Shown: positions 1-6,583 of the stretch, piece after piece
Layout: each line of letters starts with the position of its first letter
How positions within the stretch are numbered: the stretch's first letter is position 1
Source of the DNA: Synergistales bacterium
GTDB lineage: Bacteria; Synergistota; Synergistia; Synergistales; Aminobacteriaceae
Direction of reading: 5' to 3'
DNA length: 7,274 nucleotides
Assembly (NCBI GenBank): GCA_025997935.1
Contig: BNVG01000102.1
Span: forward strand, 1 to 7,274
Made by a program: the position numbers and the translations under genes
Notes under the pieces: model-generated
What the model saw: the letters and a program-made list of their open reading frames with translations, nothing else
What the model was told of the DNA's origin: nothing
The model's database searches: none

Positions 1-1257
1 TTTGAAGTTGGAGAGTATGTCACGCGCCGCCGCCGCGTTGTCCGATAGAAGGTCTATGACTGTCGCGGCAACGGTTTTGCCGGGGATTATAACAGCCGCG
101 TCGTAGTTCGCAACCCGCGCGTCAGAGGCGTGAAGCGTACCGTCCATGCCGCCGGTCATAGGGTGAATCGCCGGCATTATCTGGCTTATATCTCCCATGT
201 CGGTAGATCCTGCCATGTGCCCCCCGTCAAAGAAATTCTCGCCCTTCACAAAAGGCTCGGAGTTCTTATAGAAGAGCTCGTAAAGCGCGGGGCATCCGGC
301 CAAGGGGAACATCCCGGGCAAGACCTTGCACTCGGTGCGAGCGCCCACCGCGTCGCCGCCGGCCTTGAACGCCCGCGTGACGCGAGCGAGCGTCTCCTCT
401 ATGGCCGGCACAGTGGAAGCGCGGACATAAGCCTCGAGCCTCACGTCGTCCGGGACGCAATTAACCAAATCGCCGCCCTTTGTGATGATGAAGTGTACCC
501 TTACGTGGTCGTCGTCGCGGAACGTCTCACGCAGGGCATTCACGGCGTTAATGCCTATAACGGCGGCGGAAAGCGCGTTTATGCCTTGGTCGGGGGCCGC
601 TGCCGCGTGAGCCTGACGCCCTGTATAGCGAACGGTCAACCCCACAAAACCATTGCTGGTCTGACCTTTGTCGACAGAAGCGTTAGGCCTGCCGCCCGAC
701 GAGTGAACCATCATCGTCATATCCACGTCGTCGAAGCGCCCTATACGCACAAGCTCCGCCTTGCCTCCGATAAAGTGAATCTTTCCCTCCTCTTTCAGCT
801 TGAGGCGGCGCTCAATCTGGATATACTCCTCAGCCGGTACGCCCATAAAAACCACCTTGCCGGCCAGCTCAGGAGCTACACCGGACGTAACGAGCCCCAC
901 CGCCGCGCTGAGCATAACGCCGAGCTGCACGTGATGCCCGCACTGATGAGCCGCGCCGGTCTCGGGATTAGCGTCAGGCGCGTCGAAACACACCACGGAG
1001 TCGAGTTCTCCCAACACAGCCACTTTGGGCCCCGCTTTTTTTGTGTCTAAAAGAGCTTCAACCCCGGTCAGCGCAAAACCTTTTTCGACAGGCAAGCTCA
1101 GGCTCCGCAAAAACTCCGCGGTTTTTTCTGACGTACGGGTCTCAAAGAAACCTACTTCGGCGTTCTTGCCGATGTCGCGCACAAAATTTTCAATATCCCG
1201 CGCGCGTTTGTCTATCGCCTCAAAAGCCAACGCCTTTAGTTTTTGAATATCCGGCAC
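1..1257 (-). CDS. M20 family metallo-amidohydrolase (M20D/AbgB-like), C-terminus cut by window edge
   Basis: Probable cytoplasmic metal-dependent hydrolase that cleaves an amide bond in N-acyl amino acids or small peptides; the substrate cannot be read from sequence. The frame is open for 419 codons and runs off the window without a stop. Visible in order: GELDS (83-87), HQCGHH (104-109), PAEEY (141-145), MMVHSSG (182-188), a GRQAHAAAAPDQGINAL stretch (213-229) typical of the inserted dimerisation domain, STDMGDIS (351-358), IHP (364-366) and TLHASD (374-379). C106, H108, E144, H185 and a late His (H376 or H365) match the Cys/His/Glu/His/His metal set of M20D amidohydrolases. The residue after CGH is His, where Asp or Asn is usual. 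The GTG start is chosen because AGAGG (complement of 1264-1268) lies 6 nt upstream. The gene begins 20 bp after the repeat-protein gene, so it is probably co-transcribed with it. Little should be missing, as the family is usually about 400-480 residues. The family is firm; AbgB-type specificity is only a guess. Confidence 0.9.
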   Translation of the reverse strand, partial: MPDIQKLKALAFEAIDKRARDIENFVRDIGKNAEVGFFETRTSEKTAEFLRSLSLPVEKGFALTGVEALLDTKKAGPKVAVLGELDSVVCFDAPDANPETGAAHQCGHHVQLGVMLSAAVGLVTSGVAPELAGKVVFMGVPAEEYIQIERRLKLKEEGKIHFIGGKAELVRIGRFDDVDMTMMVHSSGGRPNASVDKGQTSNGFVGLTVRYTGRQAHAAAAPDQGINALSAAVIGINAVNALRETFRDDDHVRVHFIITKGGDLVNCVPDDVRLEAYVRASTVPAIEETLARVTRAFKAGGDAVGARTECKVLPGMFPLAGCPALYELFYKNSEPFVKGENFFDGGHMAGSTDMGDISQIMPAIHPMTGGMDGTLHASDARVANYDAAVIIPGKTVAATVIDLLSDNAAAARDILSNFK

Positions 1258-1277
1258 GCTTTACCTCTCTGTTTTCT

Positions 1278-2096
1278 CTATCGTCCGGAAGCGCGGCGGG
1301 CGTTGTCGAGGCGAACCTTGACTTCCTCGGTGGGGGAGATACGATAGGCTTGTTCGTATTTTTGCAAGGCCCCGGCGTAGTTCTTGTCCTTGGCGAGCCT
1401 GTCCCCCGCGCTTACGAGAGCCGACGCCTCGCTCCTTGTCTGGGCGTCGCGTCTCTGCTGGGCGTCACGCTGCGCCTTGGCGTCGGCTTCGCGCTTTTGC
1501 TGAGCCTTGGCCTCGGATTCCTGTTTGGCGAACGCGTCGGCCTTGGCTTTGAGTTCAGCCTCGGACTTTGCCAATATTTCAGACTTTACCTTAAAGTCAG
1601 CCTCAGATTTAGCCAGCGTATCGGCCTTGGCTTTAAGGTCGGCCTCGGACTTTACCAATGCTTCGGCCTTGGCTTTAAGGTCGGCCTCGGACTTCGCTAT
1701 GGCGTCGGTTTTAGCTTTAAGTTCGGTCTCGGATTTGGCGAGGGCGTCGGACTTGGCCTTGACGTCGGCCTCAGACTTTGCTATCGCATCGGCCTTGGCT
1801 TTGAGATCGGCTTCCAGCTTCGCTATCGTATCGGCCTTGGCTTTGAGATCGGCTTCCTGCTTTACTATCGCGTCGGCCTTGGCCTTTGCGTCGGCCTCGG
1901 ACTTCGCTATGGCGTCGGCTTTGCCGTTCAAATCAGCCTCGCGTTTATCCAGCTCCGCCTTTTTGGACTCAAGCTCATCAGCCGTGACATCGGCGGCGAA
2001 TGACGCTTCGGAGCTAAAAACGAGAGAGCATATCAGCAGAAAAAATAATCCAAACAAAAACGCCCGGTTCTTTCCGTATTTCTTTTCCACACTCAT
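1278..2096 (-). CDS. Exported coiled-coil repeat protein with C-terminal TPR-like hairpin
   Basis: A 272-residue protein of unknown function. A basic N-terminus and hydrophobic core (about 11-28) lead to a signal peptidase I site after ASFA (34/35), so it should be periplasmic or surface-located. Residues 54-193 are ten tandem 14-residue units, consensus ADLKAKADAIAKSE. Each is two heptads with small hydrophobic residues at regular positions and dense Lys/Asp/Glu, which predicts a long coiled coil. A Gln/Arg/Ala-rich helix follows (194-222). Residues 224-257 then fit one TPR unit: G231, A243, Y247, A250 and P255 fall at the TPR consensus positions 8, 20, 24, 27 and 32. The ATG at 2096 is chosen over the GTG at 2105 because GGAGGT (complement of 2104-2109) sits 7 nt before the ATG and overlaps the GTG. 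It leads the probable operon with the M20 gene. A scaffold or cell-envelope spacer role is inference. Confidence 0.88.
   Translation of the reverse strand: MSVEKKYGKNRAFLFGLFFLLICSLVFSSEASFAADVTADELESKKAELDKREADLNGKADAIAKSEADAKAKADAIVKQEADLKAKADTIAKLEADLKAKADAIAKSEADVKAKSDALAKSETELKAKTDAIAKSEADLKAKAEALVKSEADLKAKADTLAKSEADFKVKSEILAKSEAELKAKADAFAKQESEAKAQQKREADAKAQRDAQQRRDAQTRSEASALVSAGDRLAKDKNYAGALQKYEQAYRISPTEEVKVRLDNARRASGR
1518..1937 (-). repeat. Ten tandem 42-nt coding repeats (14-residue unit)
   Basis: The units are in frame and code for residues 54-193 of the coiled-coil protein, exactly 10 x 42 nt with no partial unit. Protein units differ mostly at conservative positions (A/S, I/L, S/Q, A/T). 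At DNA level some neighbours are nearly identical: the 32 bases from 1621 recur from 1663, and a further near-identical pair begins near 1791 and 1833. That pattern suggests local duplication by slippage or recombination. The repeat also keeps other frames open on both strands, which produces long spurious ORFs here. Confidence 0.95.
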
Positions 2097-2103
2097 GTAA
2101 AAC

Positions 2104-2109
2104 ACCTCC
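2104..2109 (-). promoter_or_regulatory. Ribosome binding site that fixes the start of the repeat-protein gene
   Basis: Read on the - strand, GGAGGT precedes ATG 2096 by 7 nt. It is a near-perfect Shine-Dalgarno match and overlaps the alternative GTG codon at 2105, which rules that codon out as the main start. Confidence 0.85.
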
Positions 2110-2163
2110 GATTATGAAATTAAAAATAATGAAATATTAAGATTTTCTCCGCCATTCTTTGGT

Positions 2164-2215
2164 TTCATTTATAATAACCCAAGTTTATAATATCTCAAGT
2201 TTATAATATCTCAAG
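2164..2215. repeat. 16-bp AT-rich tandem direct repeat in the divergent intergenic region
   Basis: CAAGTTTATAATATCT occurs at 2180-2195 and 2196-2211 without mismatch and is followed by CAAG (2212-2215). A degenerate copy (10 of 16 bases) precedes it at 2164-2179 and keeps the TTTATAATA core. TATAAT therefore appears on the + strand at 2170, 2186 and 2202. No convincing -35 hexamer accompanies these + strand copies, so the + promoter for the gene at 2247 is not identified with confidence. Nothing else is recognisable in the remainder of the 150-bp gap. Confidence 0.9.
2171..2214 (-). promoter_or_regulatory. Two overlapping sigma70-type promoters for the repeat-protein/M20 operon
   Basis: On the - strand, TTGAGA (complement of 2209-2214) and TATTAT (complement of 2187-2192) are 16 bp apart. 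A second TTGAGA (2193-2198) and TATTAT (2171-2176) are also 16 bp apart. Each hexamer matches its consensus at 5 of 6 positions. The second promoter is the first shifted by one 16-bp repeat unit. Starts would fall near 2180 and 2164, leaving 5' leaders of about 70-85 nt before ATG 2096. Usage of either promoter is inferred from sequence only. Confidence 0.6.
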
Positions 2216-2246
2216 AGGAAATCTCAGGAAAATCAGAGGTGTAATT

Positions 2247-2906
2247 ATGAATATAACGAAAATGGGAAGATTTTTTTGGGCGGCGAGTTTTGTTTTTATT
2301 TTTTTGTTTTCGTTGAACGGGTCGGCGTTTGCTGAGTACGATATAAGCGGGCGGTGGCTTCTTGAGGGCGGCGGATATGCCGAGAAGGGGGTGGTGCGCG
2401 CCAGAATGACCGTCGATGGGTATCTGGATGTAACTACGATTGTTTCCAGGGATGTAGTTCCTCTGGAGAATGGAGAGATTCTTTCGGGAGATGTGGTATT
2501 TCTGACCGATTACTATACCCATGTCAGGCTCGACGCTTCACGCCTCAATATAAAAGCGTGGGATTACGATAAAAATGCGCGCCAAAAGCCGCCTATCCCT
2601 ATTCCTCCGTTCGATCTTACAATGGGGAAGCCGCTTGAATTGCCGGCCGTGCCGGTGGAAGACATGACGTACCAGCTCACGTTCACTTCTCCTACGTCGG
2701 GAACCATTAAAATATCAGGGACGCTTGACGTTGACTACGTGGGAAGTGTGAGAATAGATTCCGAGAGCGCGATATGGAGAGAAGGCACGGAGAGACCCTA
2801 TATCGACGACAAGGCAAGCGGATGTAACGGCGGATTTTCTGTCGGGGCGTTGGGCTTTCTTGTTCTTTCTCGCGTAATCGTGTACAATAGAAAAAATATT
2901 TTTTAA
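2247..2906 (+). CDS. Exported protein of unknown function with Synerg-CTERM-like sorting tail
   Basis: A 219-residue protein. A hydrophobic signal peptide (about 8-24) ends at a SAFA/EY cleavage site (29/30). The middle (31-185) has short alternating polar/hydrophobic stretches rich in Thr, Ser and Val, such as SGRWLLEGGGYAE near 34-46, which suggests a beta-sheet domain; I do not recognise its family. The tail has SGCNGGF (191-197), a hydrophobic segment (198-212) and NRK near the end. This is the layout of the Synerg-CTERM sorting domain (SGCNAG-type motif, transmembrane stretch, basic end). By that model the mature protein would be processed near the Cys and anchored at the cell surface. 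Here Gly replaces the usual Ala after Asn, and the final residues are less Arg-rich than typical. ATG 2247 is preceded by AGAGGTG at 2235-2241. flhA follows 33 bp downstream on the same strand, but no flagellar role is shown. Confidence 0.85.
   Translation: MNITKMGRFFWAASFVFIFLFSLNGSAFAEYDISGRWLLEGGGYAEKGVVRARMTVDGYLDVTTIVSRDVVPLENGEILSGDVVFLTDYYTHVRLDASRLNIKAWDYDKNARQKPPIPIPPFDLTMGKPLELPAVPVEDMTYQLTFTSPTSGTIKISGTLDVDYVGSVRIDSESAIWREGTERPYIDDKASGCNGGFSVGALGFLVLSRVIVYNRKNIF
2860..2888 (+). promoter_or_regulatory. Candidate sigma70 promoter for flhA-flhF-ycgR, inside the preceding gene
   Basis: TTGTTC (2860-2865, 3 of 6, keeping TTG) and TACAAT (2883-2888, 5 of 6) are separated by exactly 17 bp. 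Transcription would begin near 2895, about 45 nt before the flhA GTG. Both hexamers lie within the coding sequence for the C-terminal tail of the exported protein. No sigma28-type site (TAAA, then GCCGATAA) was seen. The weak -35 keeps confidence moderate; readthrough from upstream is the alternative. Confidence 0.4.
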
Positions 2907-2926
2907 GTTTTCAAAGATTCCGAAAC

Positions 2927-2959
2927 AGGGGGCGAAAGAGTGGCTGCGGGCGACAAGGA
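2927..2959 (+). promoter_or_regulatory. Two alternative ribosome binding sites for flhA
   Basis: AGGGGG (2927-2932) lies 7 nt before GTG 2940 and can pair with the anti-SD through one G-U wobble. AAGGA (2955-2959) lies 7 nt before ATG 2967, which is codon 10 of the longer form. Both starts leave the first membrane segment intact, so the sequence does not decide between a 713- and a 704-residue FlhA. Confidence 0.5.
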
Positions 2960-5081
2960 TCCTAAGATGTCTGGTATGAAAAAAATCCTTTACTATTCCG
3001 ACATCGGCGTAGCCCTCCTGATGGTTCTAATCATCATCATGATGGTTGTTCCTCTGCCGACGGTGTTTATTGACATCTTGCTCGCCTGTAACATAACATT
3101 AGGAGTCGTGGTGCTTCTCGTCACTTTTTACGTAAAACGCGCGCTTGAGCTTTCCGTTTTTCCGACGCTTCTGCTTATCGTAACGCTTTTTCGTATAGCG
3201 TTAAACGTCTCCACAACGCGTCTGATACTCCTCAAAGGCGAGGCCGGAAGTATCATAACGGCGTTCGGCAACTTTGTGGTCGGCGGAAACTACGTCGTCG
3301 GAGGCGTTATCTTCCTGATTTTGGTGGTAATTCAGCTTGTCGTCATCACAAAGGGCGCTGAGCGTGTGGCCGAGGTGGCGGCTCGTTTTACGCTCGACGC
3401 CATGCCCGGAAAACAGATGGCCATAGACGCCGACTTAAACTCCGGCACAATCGATGAGGCGGGGGCCAGAGAGCGCCGCAAGGATATTCAGCGTGAGGCC
3501 GATTTTTACGGAGCTATGGACGGAGCGTCTAAGTTTGTCAAAGGCGACGCCGTTGCCGGTCTTCTGATTACCGTTATCAATATTGTGGGCGGCTTGCTGA
3601 TAGGTGTGTTTCAGCGGGGTTTGCCCGTTGCGGAGGCGGCGGCAAAATACAGTTTGCTCACCGTGGGAGACGGTTTGTCTTCTCAGATTCCAGCGCTTCT
3701 TTTTTCTACGGCTACCGGCGTTATAGTGACCCGCGCCGCCGCCACGTCAGACCTCGGTCAGGATATGGTGTCCGCTTTTACAAAATATCCCCGCCCCCTT
3801 TATATTGGGTCGGGACTTTTGTTTGGGCTTGCCCTTATACCGGGGCTTCCTACAATTCCGTTTATGATTTTGGGCGCGCTTTTGGGCACTATGGGATATA
3901 TGGTGATTCGTGAAGGTTCCGCTCAGGAGATAGAAGCGGTCGAAAAGCAACAGGCCGCCGACAGGGGAGGGCAAGGCGCCCCGAGCGCGGGGGCTGGGAG
4001 CGCCGGATCTCCCGGAGCGCAGGCGCAGGCCGCGCCGGCTTCTCCTGAAGACGTTATGAAACTTTTGACCGTCGAACCTATGGAGGCGGAGATAGGGTAC
4101 GCGATAATCCCTCTTGTAGACCCGGCTCAGGGCGGAGATATGCTTGACCGTATCGGTACTATCCGCAAACAAATGGCCGTCGAGCTCGGATTGATAGTGC
4201 CGCCGATTCGAATCCGTGATAATATTCAGATCAAACCTACTGAGTATGTGCTTAGAGTCAAGGGAGCGGAGTCCGGGAGAGGGGAGCTTCTGCCCGACCA
4301 CTATCTCGCCATGAACACGGGGGCGGTGGAAGAAGAATTAGTCGGCATCCCCACTACCGAGCCAGCGTTCGGCCTTCCAGCTATCTGGATTTCGCCGGAT
4401 TTGCGCGACAAGGCCGAGTCTATGGGTTATACGGTGGTTGACGCTCCGTCCGTCTTAGCTACGCATCTTTCGGAGGTCATAAAGAAAAATGGGGCTGAGC
4501 TTTTGACGCGACAGGAGGTTCAGAAGCTGACCGATATGGTGAAAGAGAACGCTCCGGCTGTGGTTGAGGAGCTTTTGGCTTCCATATCGCTTGGGGAGAT
4601 ACAGAAAGTTCTGCAAAATCTCATCCGAGAGCAGGTGCCGATACGGGATCTTGTCACGATCTTTGAGGCCTTGGCGGACTATGGCAAGTTGTCGCGTAGC
4701 GTGGATTTCCTGACAGAGCGCGCGAGAGAGGCGTTGGCGAGGCTTATTTCGCTTAAAATTCAGGGATCTGACGGAGTTGTCACTGTGGCCACTCTGTCGC
4801 CTAACTGGGAGCAAAAAATTATGGCGTCTATGGACGGAGATTTGGCTCGGGGCTGGCAGTTGAACTTGGACGCCCGCGAGGTGCAGAAGATGATAGCCGC
4901 TATTGCGCGCGCCGCCGACGATATGACGCTTAAAAACATCACGCCCGTTCTTCTGGTGCATCCTAATGTAAGATTGATTGTGCGTAGATTGATTGAGGGG
5001 TCTATATCTAACATTTTTGTGGTATCTTACAATGAGATCGCTCATGGTATGCAAATAAAGACTGTGGGAATGGTGGAATAA
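2940..5081 (+). CDS. flhA: Flagellar type III export gate protein FlhA
   Basis: FlhA forms the inner-membrane export gate at the flagellar base. Its cytoplasmic ring docks chaperone-substrate complexes, and the membrane part couples the proton gradient to export. The 713-residue length is usual. The N-terminal half carries the expected hydrophobic segments (about 21-39, 42-64, 73-90, 118-137, 204-223, 246-263, 286-302 and 305-323). The FHIPEP signature RIALNVSTTRLIL is at 85-97. The conserved loop runs from RFTLDAMPGKQMAIDADLN (149-167) to SKFVKGDAVAG (197-207), and D203 corresponds to the Asp linked to proton coupling in Salmonella FlhA (D208). A Gly/Ala/Ser/Gln/Pro-rich linker (about 342-369) joins the cytoplasmic domain (about 371-713). 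Start: GTG 2940 is used, with ATG 2967 a real alternative. The stop directly abuts the flhF ATG, which implies translational coupling. flhB is not next to it here. Confidence 0.97.
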   Translation: MAAGDKDPKMSGMKKILYYSDIGVALLMVLIIIMMVVPLPTVFIDILLACNITLGVVVLLVTFYVKRALELSVFPTLLLIVTLFRIALNVSTTRLILLKGEAGSIITAFGNFVVGGNYVVGGVIFLILVVIQLVVITKGAERVAEVAARFTLDAMPGKQMAIDADLNSGTIDEAGARERRKDIQREADFYGAMDGASKFVKGDAVAGLLITVINIVGGLLIGVFQRGLPVAEAAAKYSLLTVGDGLSSQIPALLFSTATGVIVTRAAATSDLGQDMVSAFTKYPRPLYIGSGLLFGLALIPGLPTIPFMILGALLGTMGYMVIREGSAQEIEAVEKQQAADRGGQGAPSAGAGSAGSPGAQAQAAPASPEDVMKLLTVEPMEAEIGYAIIPLVDPAQGGDMLDRIGTIRKQMAVELGLIVPPIRIRDNIQIKPTEYVLRVKGAESGRGELLPDHYLAMNTGAVEEELVGIPTTEPAFGLPAIWISPDLRDKAESMGYTVVDAPSVLATHLSEVIKKNGAELLTRQEVQKLTDMVKENAPAVVEELLASISLGEIQKVLQNLIREQVPIRDLVTIFEALADYGKLSRSVDFLTERAREALARLISLKIQGSDGVVTVATLSPNWEQKIMASMDGDLARGWQLNLDAREVQKMIAAIARAADDMTLKNITPVLLVHPNVRLIVRRLIEGSISNIFVVSYNEIAHGMQIKTVGMVE

Positions 5082-6581
5082 ATGCGGGTTCGAGATCAGA
5101 TTACATTTGAAGCCAAAGATGACGCCGAAGCGCTGAGACTCGCGGGAGAGCGGTTGGGGAAAGACGCTGTTATTTTATCCACCAGAACTGTGGAGGTCGG
5201 CGGCTTTCTTGGCTTTTTCAAACGGCGGATGCTGATGGTTTCAGCCGGGATTTTACAGGATGAGCAGGTCGACGCCAGAAGCAAACCTAAAGAAAAAGAC
5301 GACGTGACCTCAAAAGAAAGGCTTGTAGCCTTTCAAAAATTGCTTGAGTTTAAGCAGGCGGCCGAGGTTCGCGCCGGGCTTGAGCCGCGAAATATAGAGA
5401 CGACTCCGGCTGACGCTGACGCGGCTAAGGTCATCTACTCACCCTCAAGCGTGTCCTCCGGGAACGTCGGCAATAGGGCCGTTGTAGATAGTGTGCATCT
5501 TTCCTCGGCCGGTCTTTCCTCGGCTTCGGGTTTAAGCGGCGGCGCGGACGCAAAGGCTGATACAAAAGCCAATGAAGTAGCCGACGCCGAAATAGTGAAT
5601 CTCAGAGAGCAAGTGGCGTCTCTTTCTGAGAAATTGGATATGGTTTTGCAGAAACTTGAACAGAAGAGCGTTTCTTCGGCTAAGGAACCTGCTGACGTCG
5701 AAACGGAGGCTCAAGCCAAGAACTTTTCAGCCGGTCTTCCCGGCGTTTCAGAGCGGACTGAGCCTGAGATTCAAGTTATTCAACCTGATGTGCCTGACGT
5801 TCAGCCTGAGGATTTGATTAAAAAAGATGAATGGTACCAGAGGCTTTTGTCGGCCGAAGTGGAACCGTCGTATGCTTTTGAATTGGTTAACGAGTACCGC
5901 ATGAACGCGCCTGGCGCGATGTTCGCGAAATGGCTCGAAACTAAGGTTTCATGTGCCGCAAAAACTTCGTCCGAGGCTTTGGGAGGGCGTAAAGTGATGC
6001 TTATAGGCCCGACCGGCGTAGGGAAGACCACTACTATCGCTAAATTGGCGGCTATACAGGCTCTTTGGGATCATAAAAACGTCCTTCTTCTTACGAGTGA
6101 TACGTATAGAATTGCCGCGGTGGATCAACTGCGAACGTATGCTAAGATATTAGGCGTACCGATTGAGGTTATTTTTGAAGTTGAGAGTTTTCCGGGTATT
6201 CTCGAAAAACACGCGGATGCGGAATTGATTTTATTGGATACGGCCGGACGGGGACAGAAAGACCGTAAGAATCTTGATACATGTGAGGTTTTATACGACG
6301 CCTTCAAACCTGACGCGGTGCATTTAGTTTTGGCCGCTAATATGAAATACAGAGATATGCAGGACGTCGTAAAGCGTATGTCGGTTGTTCCGATTTCGCG
6401 CGTTATTTTTACAAAAATAGATGAAACGGCTGACTATGGGTCTCTTCTGAACGCCATAAAAACGCTTGGCAGTCCGGTGTCGTTTTTGACTACGGGTCAA
6501 AATGTTCCAAACGACATTGAAGTGGCGTCAGCTGAGCGCTTTGTAGGTATGCTGTTGGGGAATGAAAATGAGGAGAGCTAA
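5082..6581 (+). CDS. flhF: Flagellar biosynthesis GTPase FlhF (SRP family)
   Basis: FlhF is the third SRP-type GTPase, beside Ffh and FtsY. It acts at the inner face of the membrane to set flagellar position and number, usually with the ATPase FlhG. The 499-residue protein begins with a basic B domain (about 1-57, including LGKDAVILSTRTV). A long low-complexity linker (about 60-245) holds a probable coiled coil at 168-197. The NG domain fills the rest. Visible GTPase motifs: P-loop GPTGVGKTT (309-317), DTYRIAAVDQL (340-350), DTAGRGQKD (386-394), TKIDE (444-448) and TTGQNVPNDIE (470-480), all intact. Length is toward the long end of the family because of the linker. ATG 5082 follows the flhA TAA with no gap, its ribosome site lying within the last flhA codons. 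Its stop is 2 nt from the next ATG, which indicates one operon. Confidence 0.97.
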   Translation: MRVRDQITFEAKDDAEALRLAGERLGKDAVILSTRTVEVGGFLGFFKRRMLMVSAGILQDEQVDARSKPKEKDDVTSKERLVAFQKLLEFKQAAEVRAGLEPRNIETTPADADAAKVIYSPSSVSSGNVGNRAVVDSVHLSSAGLSSASGLSGGADAKADTKANEVADAEIVNLREQVASLSEKLDMVLQKLEQKSVSSAKEPADVETEAQAKNFSAGLPGVSERTEPEIQVIQPDVPDVQPEDLIKKDEWYQRLLSAEVEPSYAFELVNEYRMNAPGAMFAKWLETKVSCAAKTSSEALGGRKVMLIGPTGVGKTTTIAKLAAIQALWDHKNVLLLTSDTYRIAAVDQLRTYAKILGVPIEVIFEVESFPGILEKHADAELILLDTAGRGQKDRKNLDTCEVLYDAFKPDAVHLVLAANMKYRDMQDVVKRMSVVPISRVIFTKIDETADYGSLLNAIKTLGSPVSFLTTGQNVPNDIEVASAERFVGMLLGNENEES

Positions 6582-6583
6582 AA

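Noticed and set aside
130..1050. Long + strand open frame of 306 codons
   Set aside because: It is antisense to the M20 gene, whose - strand frame holds every family motif in order. The + reading has no recognisable motif and is a by-product of high GC content.
1518..1937. CRISPR array or intergenic satellite
   Set aside because: The repeats are contiguous without spacers and form an uninterrupted coding frame with conservative residue changes.
1041..2100. Two long + strand open frames across the repeat gene, rich in Gly/Leu/Phe or Ala/Ser
   Set aside because: They simply mirror the 42-nt repeat on the other strand. The - strand frame has a signal peptide, a strong ribosome site and a TPR-like end.
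2103..2105. GTG as start of the repeat protein
   Set aside because: It overlaps the Shine-Dalgarno sequence that serves ATG 2096 and has no ribosome site of its own.
2170..2207. Three + strand TATAAT boxes as promoters for the gene at 2247
   Set aside because: None has an acceptable -35 hexamer at 16-18 bp and none has an extended -10 TG. They are noted as part of the repeat, not called as + promoters.
2891..2904. A/T palindrome as a rho-independent terminator after the exported-protein gene
   Set aside because: The stem has no G/C pairs and no loop, so it would not be stable; it also lies over the gene's own last codons.
3747..5054. Long - strand open frames beneath flhA
   Set aside because: They are antisense to a full-length FlhA with intact family motifs and show no domain of their own.
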